Assembly (NCBI RefSeq): GCF_910592395.1
Contig: NC_088326.1
Location: forward strand, 5,401,001 to 5,465,000
Direction of reading: 5' to 3'
DNA from: Lineus longissimus
Taxonomy: Eukaryota > Nemertea > Pilidiophora > Heteronemertea > Lineidae
Length of the DNA stretch: 64,000 nt
Part shown: in pieces, positions 12,495 through 22,595 of the stretch
How the letters are laid out: every line of letters starts with the position of its first letter
How positions within the stretch are numbered: position 1 is the first letter of the stretch
Made by a program: the position numbers and the translations under genes
Notes under the pieces: generated by a model
The model's database searches: none
Told to the model about the DNA's origin: nothing
Seen by the model: only the letters and a program-made list of their open reading frames with translations

Positions 12495-13176
12495 TTCGAT
12501 GCTATAATTAAATTGTTAAAATGGATGTTGACAAAATACAATCAGCTTGACTACTGACTCATTAGGTTTTGAAAGAATTGTCGTGATGAGCTCCGAAAGT
12601 TCTGCGTGCATTGCACCCCCAAAAGCAAAATTAACCATGTACAGTGATTATCGTGACACGTTTTGCTTTGATGATTGTTCTGCGTGACATTTGATGTGGT
12701 TTAAAGTTTTGCCTTGCCATGTCATTTTGCAGAACGAACAGGAAGCACTACTGCTCAATCAGGGTAGGCACGGCAATGAAAAAATTGAAACAACATTGGG
12801 GTGATCGGTGTGGGGCGTTACATTGGAAAGGTAATATCATTAAGCAAGGATTTATGTGCGAACGAACTATGTTGTTGACGATTTGATGGCTATATATGTC
12901 CACTATAAATGTCGTGGTTGGTCGACTCAATCATGAAGGAGCTGGGCGGCAACTTTACCCAGATCCAACTCCATACGCGTACCTTTACTGTATTCATGTA
13001 TATGTGGCCTGCTGTGGTAACATTGGAATATTATTATTGTATATTTTCTGTTGACCGATTGTGCGATGTGAGGATGTCACAATATGGGAGTTTTGCTATC
13101 ACCGTGTCTATCAAATCGACCAGCAGCAGCTTCACTACGTGAGAGGTCAAGTGTACCTGTGTAGAGCTGGTGGCTC
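12495..13176. other. Gap between GPCR relic and array
   Basis: No gene is visible. From about 13140 the sequence begins to resemble the upstream module that precedes each array gene. Confidence 0.45.
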
Positions 13177-13205
13177 ATGATCCACTGTGATACTGCCATT
13201 CGTGA

Positions 13206-13230
13206 CCCCCCCCCCCCCCCCCCCCCCCCC
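13206..13230 (+). repeat. Poly-C tract upstream of receptor A1
   Basis: Twenty-five consecutive C lie about 480 bases before the A1 start. The same position in the upstream module holds 14 C before A2 (20187-20200), 11 C before the mosaic gene (27064-27074) and an interrupted C5-G-C5 before the sixth gene (about 30252-30262). The B-type genes have no such run. Confidence 0.85.
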
Positions 13231-13535
13231 AGGCCACTGGTGGAGGCATGATGATCAAGTCCACCTGAGTACAGCTGGTGGCTGATACTCTTACGTGGTC
13301 CACTGATTCTGCCATCAGTGGCCCCCCATCCAACACCCATTCGTGCTGCCTAGCTGGTGTTATGTGGTATCTGTATGCTAACACCCTGCTAGCTGTTGTT
13401 CTTACTTTACTCTTGCGAAAGCTATTTTCGACCCCTTTCATGTTATTAGCCATCACCAGTATTGATTCTCTATATCTGGTGACATCTTGTGACGAAGTTA
13501 ATTTCTAAAAAAAACACTTTTTATTTGAAAGTGTT

Positions 13536-13543
13536 TATAAATA
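13536..13543 (+). promoter_or_regulatory. Putative TATA box, receptor A1
   Basis: TATAAATA lies in GTGTTTATAAATACTG, 172 bases before the ATG. The same octamer sits at the same place before A2, the mosaic gene and the sixth gene. It is altered to a T/A run without TATA in both B-type genes. Confidence 0.45.
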
Positions 13544-13707
13544 CTGATTGAAATGAAAGTATTAGCCTCATCGGGACACACTTGTTGATTGCGGAAGTGT
13601 TCCTGGTTCTTGTATTTCATGAATTGTTTTGACTTCAAACTGACCACGCTATCTTTACGTTGGTGTTGTTATGTCCGAGTTTTATGGAGTCATCCAGGAT
13701 CGTCGCC

Positions 13708-14697
13708 ATGCAATTCAAGACGCCTTCTGCTGTTGATTACAGTATGCTGTATACCCGTACATCGCAAGAACAAGACAACCTCATACAACGATTGACGTTT
13801 TGGCTTTCCTTTGTTGCCCCTCTTGGCATTCTTGTAGTAGGTGTCACCGGTAACGTGCTATCATTTCTTCTCCTGTCTCAAAACCAGTACAAGACATCAT
13901 CCACATGTTTCTACATGAAAGTACTGGCCGTTTTTGATTCTATGTTTCTTATTTCATGGACGAGTTCTGATCATTTCAAAATGTGGACTAAACCGTCATT
14001 CGAATATAGAACATTTCTCTGCGCTCTGTTCAATTCCTTTCAAGGGCTCTCCCCAGCCGTTAGCTCCATTCTCCTCACTGCCATGTCTGTGGACAGACTT
14101 CTTGCAGTAGCCATACCGCTTAAGGCTAAGGCCTAGTGTCACATAGACAGAGCTAAGCTGACCACCCCGTTTATCGTAATCATCCCCACGTTGGTGCATG
14201 CACCTGTCCCGTTTGTACGGTCATACATCACACATGAGGAAGACTGCAAGTTGCTCACAAACGCGTACCTGCAATGGTCCTATGTATACGCCCATTTTAG
14301 ACTGATAAGTAATTTCTACATTCCATTACTTGCACTACTCTTCACTAATGTTTCCATTGTCTGTATTCTCAAGGCAAATCAAAGACAGCGACAGAAGCTT
14401 CAACGTGTTGTTGCCAGTCAACTGTCACGGCAAGACAAGGAAGGCCATATCACGTTGACGTTACTCGCAGTGACCATTAGTTCATTCTTATGTCTCCTGC
14501 CATTTCAACTAGGGAAAATATACTACCGTTACATATTCGTTGGCCCCTTCAGTCAGAAATCCAAAGTTATTCGTGAGTTTGTCAATACCGTCACTATGTT
14601 CTTTCAGTATTGTAATTATGGAATGAATTTCTATGCGTACACTTTACCCATTGCAAGGTTTCGACGAGAATTGCGCATCATGTTACGTTTCCGATGA
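13708..14697 (+). pseudogene. Class A GPCR A1, single nonsense codon
   Basis: It is intronless with 330 codons' worth of frame, starting at the ATG in GTCGCCATGC, the context shared by all array copies. The frame is open from start to TGA except for codon 143, where TAG at 14134-14136 replaces the TGG present in copy A2. The break falls in intracellular loop 2, just after the D-R-L motif, so any product would end after TM3. Everything downstream (TM4-TM7) is still in frame. Other changes from A2 include Q2/P2, K4/Q4, Cys-to-Ser in TM5 and Met-to-Thr in TM6. The lesion looks recent. Readthrough, polymorphism or a sequencing error cannot be excluded. Confidence 0.88.
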
Positions 14698-15726
14698 ACA
14701 CACAGTAGGCAATATCAAGAATTAATACTCTTGATAATATACAACCATCTTTTCAATGCCGATACACAGGCATTTACTCACGTGATGATAAGTATTATAA
14801 TGAATCGCTCAAAGTTTTTACAGCATGCCAAGGTTTATTCTCTCTGGTAATGTGCTTGATTCGTATCGACTTACCGAATGTGATGTGACACAATTGGGGT
14901 TTTCTACAGGTTATAACTCCGATTACAAGCACCTATATTTGTTCTTTAAAACCCTGCTCACTTTGGGTGTTTGGCCTTCTGTCCGCTGATTGGCTGTCGT
15001 GCTTCTTGAGACTGTTCTATAACACAGCGAAAAAGCACATTTTGGGTGCCTATCTTTATTCTGATTAAACTGTACTTCTAACTTGTGTTCACATCCAGGC
15101 TATTATCTGTTTTTTACATTGCACTATTATCATTGTTTATTTTCAGAAGATCGATGTAATTATGTGAGAAACAATATGTGAATAAACGTTGAACTTAAAA
15201 GTCTTGGTGTCATTCTATGTGTTCCACGGGGCCTGTGGTACCAAATGAGGGTCAGCATCAGCAACATTAAGTGGGTCGCCAACTGGTGGAGGCATGGTGA
15301 ACAAGTCCACCTGAGTACAGCTGGTGACTGCCATCAGTGGCTCCCTAATGCGCCGCTCATTCGTGCTGCCTGGCTGGTGTTCATGGTATCTGTATGCTAA
15401 CACCCTGCTGTTGTTCTTATTCTTGCGAGAGCTATTCTCGACCCCTTTCATGTTATTAGCCATCACCAGTATCAATTCTCTATATCTGATGACATCTAGT
15501 CACGAAATAAATTTCTAAAAACAAATTCTATTTGAAAGTGTTTTTAAAAATGATTGATATTAAAGTTTTGGCTTAATCGGTACGCATGTATGCGCACTTG
15601 TTGATAGCGGAAGCATTGCTGGTTCATGTATTTCATGAATAGTTTTGACTTCAAACTGACCACACTATCTTCACGTTGGTGTTGTTATGTCCGAGTTTTA
15701 TGTAGGAATCATACAGGATCGTCGCC
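14698..15726 (+). other. A1-B1 spacer: 3' region and B1 upstream module
   Basis: Downstream of A1 is a conserved 3' region with a polyadenylation-type AATAAA at 15181-15186. Then comes the upstream module that begins near TGTGTTCCACGGGG (about 15219) and precedes every gene. Where A-type genes have TATAAATA, this one reads GTGTTTTTAAAAATG (about 15538-15552). No other gene is seen. Confidence 0.6.
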
Positions 15727-16707
15727 ATGCAATTCCATACGCCTTCTGCTGTTGAATACAGTACCCTTACATCACAAGAAGAAGATAACATCATTCAACG
15801 ATTGACGTTTTGGCTTTCCTTTGTTGCCCCTCTTGGCATTCTTGTAGTAGGTGTCACCGGTAACGTGCTTTCTTTCCTTCTCTTGTCTCAAAACCAGTAC
15901 AAGACACCATCCACATGTTTCTATATGGAAATACTGGCCGTTTTTGATTCTATGGTTCTTATTTCATGGATGAGTGCTGATCATTTCAAAATGTGGACTA
16001 CGAGTAATCCGTCATTCGAATATAGAACATTTATATGTGCTCTGCTGAATTCCTTCAAACGGCTCTCTCCTGCCATTAGCTCCGTTCTCCTCATTGCGAT
16101 GTCTGTGGACAGACTTCTTGCTGTAGCCGTGCCGCTCAAGGCTAAGGCCTGGTGTCACGTGGGCAGAGCTAAGGTGACTACCTTTTCGATCGTTATCATA
16201 CTCACGTTCGTGCATGCACCAGTCCCGTTCGTACGGTCATTCATCACACATGAGAAAGACTGCGAGTTGACTACAAGTGCATACCAACATTGGTCCTATG
16301 TATATGCCCATTTTAGACTAATAAGTATATTCTATATTCCCTTACTTGCACTACTCATTACTAATATCTGTATCGTCAGTATTCTCAAGGCCAATCAAAG
16401 AAAGCGACAGAAGCTTCAACGTGTTGATACCACCCAAGAATCACGACACGACAAGGAAGGCCATATCACGTTGATGTTACTCGCAGTGACCATTAGTTCA
16501 TTCTTATGTCTCCTTCCATTTCAACTTGGGAAAATATACTACCGTTACATCCACGTAGGTCAGATACCAAAAGTCATTTATAATTTTGTCGATTCAGTTA
16601 CTGGCTTCTTTCAGTATTGTAATTATGGAATGAATTTCTATGCGTACACCTTACCCATTGCAAAATTTCGACGAGAATTACGCATCATGTTATGTCGTTT
16701 CCACTGA
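15727..16707 (+). CDS. Class A GPCR B1 (orphan, peptide-receptor-like)
   Basis: A 326-residue intronless seven-transmembrane receptor. TM1 carries G-N-V (N1.50). TM2 carries the LAVFDS motif (D2.50). TM3 starts at the Cys of FICALL and ends in S-V-D-R-L instead of D-R-Y. TM5 holds the usual Pro in FYIPLL. TM6 has C-L-L-P in place of C-W-x-P. TM7 has N-F-Y-A-Y in place of N-P-x-x-Y, followed by the basic helix-8 stretch KFRRELRIML. A Cys in ECL2 (EKDCEL) can pair with that of TM3. There is no N-glycosylation sequon in the N-terminus. It should signal from the plasma membrane through G proteins; the ligand is unknown. N-F-x-x-Y is shared with FMRFamide-receptor/GPR139-like receptors, which is the basis for the peptide suggestion. 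The ATG was chosen because GTCGCCATGC is conserved in all copies. Confidence 0.9.
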   Translation: MQFHTPSAVEYSTLTSQEEDNIIQRLTFWLSFVAPLGILVVGVTGNVLSFLLLSQNQYKTPSTCFYMEILAVFDSMVLISWMSADHFKMWTTSNPSFEYRTFICALLNSFKRLSPAISSVLLIAMSVDRLLAVAVPLKAKAWCHVGRAKVTTFSIVIILTFVHAPVPFVRSFITHEKDCELTTSAYQHWSYVYAHFRLISIFYIPLLALLITNICIVSILKANQRKRQKLQRVDTTQESRHDKEGHITLMLLAVTISSFLCLLPFQLGKIYYRYIHVGQIPKVIYNFVDSVTGFFQYCNYGMNFYAYTLPIAKFRRELRIMLCRFH

Positions 16708-17039
16708 AGTTACAGATTGCAATGGCAATAATCAATAGACAAGATTCTTATTAATGCCTATACTCCCCAGTAATTCGTCTACTCCCACGATTTGAAATCT
16801 TGGTATGATCATGAACTCTGATTTTTATAAGAAACGCTCAAAGCTTTTCTAACAGAAGATGCCGAGGATTCCTATGAAAGTTCTGGTAAGCAGATTTATT
16901 AGCGTCGTTGGTTTCAACATCCTGCAAGTTTGTTTCGAATTTCTCTTCAAAATAAGCATGAAATAATGTTGGTGTCGTTGCTCATGAAGCAGACTGTTTT
17001 TTTCTGCCACCAGCCACAACATTCGGGGAGATACCTACT
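16708..17039 (+). other. B1 downstream region
   Basis: This is conserved after every B-type 3' end (B1, B2, mosaic, sixth gene near the stop). It is probably 3' UTR and spacer. No clean AATAAA is seen; AATAAG occurs near 16952. No separate gene is called. Confidence 0.45.
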
Positions 17040-17450
17040 TTATTGTTGTAGTGAGTGGAGTCTGATTCTGATAATTCTGATCAGTGTATTTATTAGTATA
17101 CCTCTCATGGAAGATTGAATATTCCAATTCTGGTTACAGGTAGCTGACAGAACAAATGGACTGCATCAGATAAACCGGCAAATCGCCGCCATGCTTGTAT
17201 TAATCTCCATCTGGCTTCGTCCAAAGGGGATAGCACCCTGGCTTGGAAACAGGTTATTATATCGTGTCCGACAGTACCGCGGGGACCCTCATCGGGCTCG
17301 GCGCTACCGTGCTCTCACCGGGGCTGGCTGCTGCTAATCCCACCATTGAGACAGGTGAAAACAAGAAGATGACCTGATATTACCCATTGTTAAGTTCTGA
17401 CCTGAGTTGATAGGCTTGTCACGCTGTTCAAAGCTTAGAAGATAGAATCC
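17040..17450 (+). repeat. Unknown ~410-bp module, copy 1
   Basis: This is one of five copies (others at about 18315-18730, 23905-24320, 25185-25605 and 28770-29185). Each contains GAAGCTGACAGAACAAA or a close variant, AAATCGCCGCCATGCTTGT and a GC-rich core GGGACCCTCATCGGGCTCGG. In the 18-, 25- and 28-kb copies one plus-strand frame stays open for about 70 codons. In this copy indels have broken that frame. I do not recognise the product. Confidence 0.6.
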
Positions 17451-17699
17451 CTGATTAAGTGTCAGTTGCAATGCAAGTGTCAAGGAGCAATTCAACAGGC
17501 GTTTCTAAATATAATTGGACTAGATTTGGAAAATATGATCAACAACAGAAGGAATGCTATGTCGCTCATGTTTCGCTCAGTGTCTGCCGAACTATTGTTG
17601 GTTAAGTGGCATATGTTGGGCTAAAATATTCCGTTATTCGGAATTTATAGCCCGGATGACATTTTTTACGGGTTTGCTAAGGCCTAGAGCAGATGGCAC

Positions 17700-18240
17700 C
17701 AACCTAAGATTCGCACGCTAATGTTTGATGTGTTCCTTGATGTTCATGTAGACCTTTCCGGTCCTCCCCTCTGAATCTGTGATATCCGGGGTGAACCGTA
17801 AGATGGCGGCACTCCGTGACAACCTACACAGCTTGGTCCACCAGAAGAATCGCCACGCCAATAGCAGCATGACTGAGAGTGCTGAAAGCGCCAGAGATTC
17901 ACGTCAGAACTCTTCACGGCTACATAGGAATTATTCATAATCGAATTAAGCAATCTGAGTAAGAGAACTGCTGAGATGATACCATAGGCGCCTAGTAGAA
18001 GTCTTGCGTAGTCACCATGCAGAGTGTTTTGTCCTATAGGAGAGGTGTCCATATTAGCTATCACATTCAACATCAGGAAGAATGTCATTGAGGTGGTTTG
18101 ACGATGACCTTGACCTTGACCTTCGGGTAGGAGCACGTTCACTGCAGCTAAAAACCCTATCACGATCGATGAAGAGATAAACCGCGAAGAAGAGCACGTC
18201 CCTGAAGATCATTCTCTGCACCGTCATTGCGAACCGTCAA
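17700..18240 (-). pseudogene. TRPV-like channel pore fragment, copy 1
   Basis: On the minus strand a stretch near 18235-18165 reads like S5 of a TRPV channel (RMIFRDVLFFAVYLF). A frame change follows, then the pore-loop region and S6 (LLRLLNSIMNNSY), then the post-S6 TRP-box-like VNLWRF. A second one-base shift near 17885 leads into a Trp-rich, basic C-terminal piece that ends at a stop near 17700. TRPV channels are tetrameric cation channels. Here only S5-S6 and the tail remain, with at least two frameshifts, so this is a relic. It is duplicated with the receptors (24568-25113). TRPV is preferred over other TRPs because of the ankyrin relic at 32.2-33.1 kb. Confidence 0.65.
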
Positions 18241-18314
18241 CATGGCAGCGACCTCGGGAGAAGAACAACATGAAGTTCCATCCTAGGGCGAGCGCCATGT
18301 CACCAACTAAATTG

Positions 18315-18730
18315 TCGTAGTGAGTGGAATCTGATTCTGATACATCTGATCAGTGTATTTACTAGTATATGATCTCATTGAAGATTGAAGAAGATTCCAA
18401 TACTGGTTATAGGAAGCTGACAGAACAAAGAGCCTGCATCATATAAACCTGTAAATCGCCGCCATGCTTGTGGTTATCTCCATCTGGCTTCGTCCAATGG
18501 CGAAACCACCCTGGCTTGGGAACAGGCTACTATCGTGTCCCTTGACAATACCGCGGGGACCCTCATCGGGCTCGGCGCAACCGTGCTCTCATCGGGGCTG
18601 GCTGCTGATAATCACACCATTGAGACAGGTGAAAACAAGAAGATGACGCGATATTATCAATTGTCAAGTTCCGACCTGAGTTGATAGGCTTGTTACGCTG
18701 TTCAAAGCTAAGAAGATAGATTCCCTGATT
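18315..18730 (+). repeat. Unknown ~410-bp module, copy 2 (open frame kept)
   Basis: Here the conserved frame is open from before 18464 to the TGA near 18683 and encodes a roughly 70-residue tail containing SSNGETTLAW and TLIGLGATVLSSGLA. The corresponding residues in the 28-kb copy differ by conservative changes. This suggests a once-coding 3' exon, but no start or partner exon is visible. Confidence 0.45.
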
Positions 18731-18998
18731 AGGTGTCAGACCACCTCCCTGAAGATCATTCTCTGCACCGTCGTTGCGAATCGGCAAACATGGCGGCAAC
18801 CTCGGCAGAAGAACAACATGAAAATTCATCCTAGGACGAGCGCTGCCGTTAGTGGCACCACGTGATCTAGGTGGCCTTGGTATTACATCCCGCACCAAAC
18901 GAGCATACACCACAAGAAGACGATGAGAACAACTTTGTAGGGGATGTGTCCAGTTGTGATAAGTTGCTGTTTAAAGAAGGCGATGATTGCGGATCACC

Positions 18999-19421
18999 TT
19001 TGTATGGTACCAAAGACCAAACACTGGGCCATCCTGATCCTTGGATTTCGTGTCGTGATGATGCAGTGTAGTGCTTATCAACACGGTCATGAACAGCGCA
19101 TGCACGATGAACCAGATGAGATTTACCCACCATTTTGTCGATTCCGTTACTGGCTTCTTTCAGTATTGTAATTATTCTAGAATGAATTTCTGGGCCATCC
19201 TGATCCTTGGATTTCGTGTCGTGATGATGCAGTGTAGTGCTTATCAACACAGTCATGAACAGCGCATGCACGATGAACCAGATGAGATGTACCCACCATT
19301 TTGTCGATTCCGTTACTGGCTTCTTTCAGTATTGTAATTATGGAATGAATTTCTATGCGTAAACTTTACCTATTGCAAAGTTTCGACGAAAATTACACAT
19401 CATATTTATAAGTTTACGATG
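18999..19421 (+). pseudogene. Signal-peptide-like exon fused to GPCR TM7 shards
   Basis: From an ATG near 18999 the frame encodes a basic start, a hydrophobic run (WAILILGF) and QCSAYQH, like a signal peptide with a cleavage region, then an acidic stretch. It runs straight into a receptor TM7 fragment (about 19131-19189). A 166-base tandem duplication repeats the hydrophobic exon from about 19190, followed by a longer TM7 and helix-8 fragment (19297-19421) with a stop where the receptor has Tyr-Thr. Neither part can act alone. The same structure recurs at 25873-26295, and a cleaner exon copy lies at 31936. Confidence 0.6.
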
Positions 19422-20045
19422 AACATTCAGTATGCAATATCAAGAATTTAATATTCAACCTTCTCGTAAATGCCTATATGACGGCAAATGACAAGGTTTA
19501 ATTTATCTGGTTATGTGCTCGTTTCGCATCGACCTACCTTGTGACGAGTGGGATGTAACATAAAAAAGGATTTCTACAGTTTACAACTGCGATTACCGAT
19601 GAACAAAAACAGAAGCGTCCAAGTTTTTTCAAAAAGCCGAGAGAAATGCAAACGTCCGAAACACCCTTCAGAAGTCTGCCAGAAACATGATAGTCCACGG
19701 CGAAACAGTGGCGCTGCCGTCAGTCTGTAACAGAACATCGGAAGTGCTGGCTCATGTGTGTAAGTACATGTACAAATGCACGTAGGCCATGTCCAAGCAT
19801 GCGGGCGGCCTATAATGTACATGCATGTACGTGCGTGTGTCCCGATGATAACCTGAAAAAAACAAACGATACAAGTTTGAATTATAGAAATGGAAATAAA
19901 TGAAAACAATCCCCTACCATTCCACATGAGCACATAAACTTGCACCGCTATTTGCGGGGAAGACGTGGTAGATAAATTGCTCACGTCCAGGCTATCTGTT
20001 TTTTTACATTGCATATTTTCTAAAAATTATGGCGTTCTTCTCTTG
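19422..20045. other. Spacer at end of unit 1
   Basis: It resembles the 3' region that follows A-type receptors (a sequence leading to GTCCAGGCTATCTG and poly-T), in line with the preceding TM7 shard being an A-type 3' end. No gene. Confidence 0.45.
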
Positions 20046-20186
20046 TGTGTTCCACGGGGACTATGGTACCAAATTAGGGGAAGCATCAGCCTCACTAAGT
20101 GGGTCACCCACTGGCCTTGTTGGAGGCATGATGATCAAGTCTGATACTATACTCTCACGTGGTCCACTGATTCTTCCATAAGTGAA

Positions 20187-20200
20187 CCCCCCCCCCCCCC
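20187..20200 (+). repeat. Poly-C tract upstream of receptor A2
   Basis: Fourteen C in the same position of the upstream module as the 25-C run before A1. Confidence 0.85.
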
Positions 20201-20395
20201 ATGCACCTCCCATTCGTGGTGCCTGGCTTGTGTTCATGGTTCCTGTATACAAGCACCTCGCTGTTTTTCTTACTCTCGCGAAAGCTATTTTCGACCCCTT
20301 TCCTGTTATTAGCCGTCACCAGTATTGATTCTCTATATCTGGTGATATCTTGTGACAAAGTTAATTTCTAAAAACAAATTCTATTTGAAAGTGTT

Positions 20396-20403
20396 TATAA
20401 ATA
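20396..20403 (+). promoter_or_regulatory. Putative TATA box, receptor A2
   Basis: TATAAATA lies 181 bases before the ATG, at the aligned position of the A1 site. Transcription would start near 20430 and give a 5' UTR of about 150 bases without an intron. Confidence 0.45.
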
Positions 20404-20576
20404 CTGATTGAAATGAAATAATTTGCTTCATCGGTACGCATGCGCACTTGTTGACTGCGGATGCATTGCTGGTTCTTGTATTTTATGAATTGTTTTGACT
20501 TCAAACTGACCACACTATCTTTACGTTGGTGTTGTTATGTCCGAGTTTTTTGGAGGAATCATCCAGGATCGTCGCC

Positions 20577-21566
20577 ATGCCATTCCAGACGCCTTCTGCT
20601 GTTGATTACAGTATGCTGTATACCCGTACATCGCAAGAACAAGACAACCTCATACAGCGATTGACGTTTTGGCTTTCCTTTGTTGCCCCTCTTGGCATTC
20701 TTGTAGTAGGTGTCACCGGCAACGTGCTATCATTTCTTCTCCTGTCTCAAAACCAGTACAAGACATCATCCACATGTTTCTACATGAAAGTACTGGCCGT
20801 TTTTGATTCTATGTTTCTTATTTCATGGACGAGTTCTGATCATTTCAAAATGTGGACTAAACCGTCATTCGAATATAGAACATTTCTCTGCGCTCTGTTC
20901 AATTCCTTTCAAGGGCTCTCCCCAGCCGTTAGCTCCATTCTCCTCACTGCCATGTCTGTGGACAGACTTCTTGCAGTAGCCATACCGCTTAAGGCTAAGG
21001 CCTGGTGTCACATAGACAGAGCTAAGCTGACCACCCCGTTTATCGTAATCATCCCCACGTTGGTGCATGCACCTGTCCCGTTTGTACGGTCATACATCAC
21101 ACATGAGGAAGACTGCAAGTTGCTCACAAACGCGTACCTGCAATGGTCCTATGTATACGCCCATTTTAGACTGATAAGTAATTTCTACATTCCATTACTT
21201 GCACTACTCTTCACTAATGTTTGCATTGTCTGTATTCTCAAGGCAAATCAAAGACAGCGACAGAAGCTTCAACGTGTTGTTGCCAGTCAACTGTCACGGC
21301 AAGACAAGGAAGGCCATATCACGTTGATGTTACTCGCAGTGACCATTAGTTCATTCTTATGTCTCCTGCCATTTCAACTAGGGAAAATATACTACCGTTA
21401 CATATTCGTTGGCCCCTTCAGTCAGAAATCCAAAGTTATTCGTGAGTTTGTCAATACCGTCACTATGTTCTTTCAGTATTGTAATTATGGAATGAATTTC
21501 TATGCGTACACTTTACCCATTGCAAAGTTTCGACGAGAATTGCGCATCATGTTACGTTTCCGATGA
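20577..21566 (+). CDS. Class A GPCR A2 (orphan, peptide-receptor-like)
   Basis: A 329-residue intronless receptor. Approximate layout: N-terminus 1-32, TM1 33-56 (N49), TM2 69-84 (D77), TM3 from C105 to D129-R130-L131, TM4 152-170 (no W4.50), ECL2 with C180, TM5 199-222, TM6 247-268 with C262-L-L-P265, TM7 292-312 with N307-F-Y-A-Y311, then a short basic tail. ICL3 is Arg/Lys/Gln-rich (QRQRQKLQR). A frame extends upstream to 20526, but the ATG at 20577 has the conserved GTCGCC context, so I start there. It is the intact counterpart of A1. It should act at the cell membrane with an unknown ligand; the FMRFamide-receptor/GPR139-like placement is an inference from TM6 and TM7 motifs. Confidence 0.9.
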   Translation: MPFQTPSAVDYSMLYTRTSQEQDNLIQRLTFWLSFVAPLGILVVGVTGNVLSFLLLSQNQYKTSSTCFYMKVLAVFDSMFLISWTSSDHFKMWTKPSFEYRTFLCALFNSFQGLSPAVSSILLTAMSVDRLLAVAIPLKAKAWCHIDRAKLTTPFIVIIPTLVHAPVPFVRSYITHEEDCKLLTNAYLQWSYVYAHFRLISNFYIPLLALLFTNVCIVCILKANQRQRQKLQRVVASQLSRQDKEGHITLMLLAVTISSFLCLLPFQLGKIYYRYIFVGPFSQKSKVIREFVNTVTMFFQYCNYGMNFYAYTLPIAKFRRELRIMLRFR

Positions 21567-22595
21567 ACACACAGTAGGCAATATCAAGAATTAATACTCT
21601 TGATAATATACAACCATCTTTTCAATGCCGATACACAGGCATTTACTCACGTGATGATAAGTATTATAATGAATCGCTGAAAGTTTTTACAGTATGCCAA
21701 GGTTTATTCTCTCTGGTTATGTGCTTGATTCGTATCGACTTACCGAATGTGATGTGACACAATTGGGGTTTTCTACAGGTTATAACTCCGATTACAAGCA
21801 CCTATATTTGTTCTTTAAAACCCTGCTCACTTTGGGTGTTTGGCCTTCTGTCCGCTGATTGGCTGTCGTGCTTCTTGAGACTGTTCTATAACACAGCGAA
21901 AAAGCACATTTTGGGTGCCTATCTTTATTCTGATTAAACTGTACTTCTAACTTGTGTTCACATCCAGGCTATTATCTGTTTTTTACATTGCACTATTATC
22001 ATTGTTTATTTTCAGAAGATCGATGTAATTATGTGAGAAACAATATGTGAATAAACGTTGAACTTAAAAGTCCTGGTGTCATTCTATGTGTTCCACGGGG
22101 CCTGTGGTACCAAATGAGGGTCAGCATCAGCAACATTAAGTGGGTCGCCAACTGGTGGAGGCATGGTGAACAAGTCCACCTGAGTACAGCTGGAGACTGC
22201 CATCAGTGGCTCCCTAATGCGCCGCTCATTCGTGCTGCCTGGCTGGTGTTCATGGTATCTGTATGCTAACACCCTGCTGTTGTTCTTATTCTTGCGAGAG
22301 CTATTCTCGACCCCTTTCATGTTATTAGCCATCACCAGTATCAATTCTCTATATCTGATGACATCTAGTCACGAAATAAATTTCTAAAAACAAATTCTAT
22401 TTGAAAGTGTTTTTAAAAATGATTGATATTAAAGTTTTGGCTTAATCGGTACGCATGTATGCGCACTTGTTGATAGCGGAAGCATTGCTGGTTCATGTAT
22501 TTCATGAATTGTTTTGACTTCAAACTGACCACACTATCTTCACGTTGGTGTTGTTATGTCCGAGTTTTATGTAGGAATCATACAGGATCGTCGCC
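21567..22595 (+). other. A2-B2 spacer: 3' region and B2 upstream module
   Basis: It is nearly identical to 14698-15726, with AATAAA at 22050-22055 as the likely A2 polyadenylation signal, then the B-type upstream module without TATAAATA. No other gene. Confidence 0.6.

Larger units (their letters stand above)
13177..20045 (+). repeat. Tandem segmental duplication, unit 1
   Basis: Landmarks in this segment recur 6868-6874 bases later: receptor starts 13708/20577 and 15727/22596, and TRPV fragments 17744/24612. The left edge is diffuse because the upstream module of the first gene is more diverged. The order is A-type receptor, B-type receptor, unknown module, TRPV pore fragment (minus), unknown module, signal-peptide exon, TM7 shards. 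Coding parts differ from unit 2 by roughly one percent or less. Confidence 0.85.

Noticed and set aside
13996-14199. 67-codon minus-strand frames inside each GPCR (also 16012, 20865, 22881, 27745, 30943)
   Set aside because: Antisense shadows of the TM3-TM4 coding region; conserved only because the sense strand is.
18563-18913. 116-codon minus-strand frame (and 85/101-codon versions in other units)
   Set aside because: It overlaps the repeated module, and its length varies with indels between units. The opposite strand holds the better-conserved frame.
20526-20576. Upstream extension of receptor A2 (and 13660, 27400 in other copies)
   Set aside because: The extension begins with a non-ATG codon. 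The ATG at 20577 has the GTCGCC context shared by all copies.
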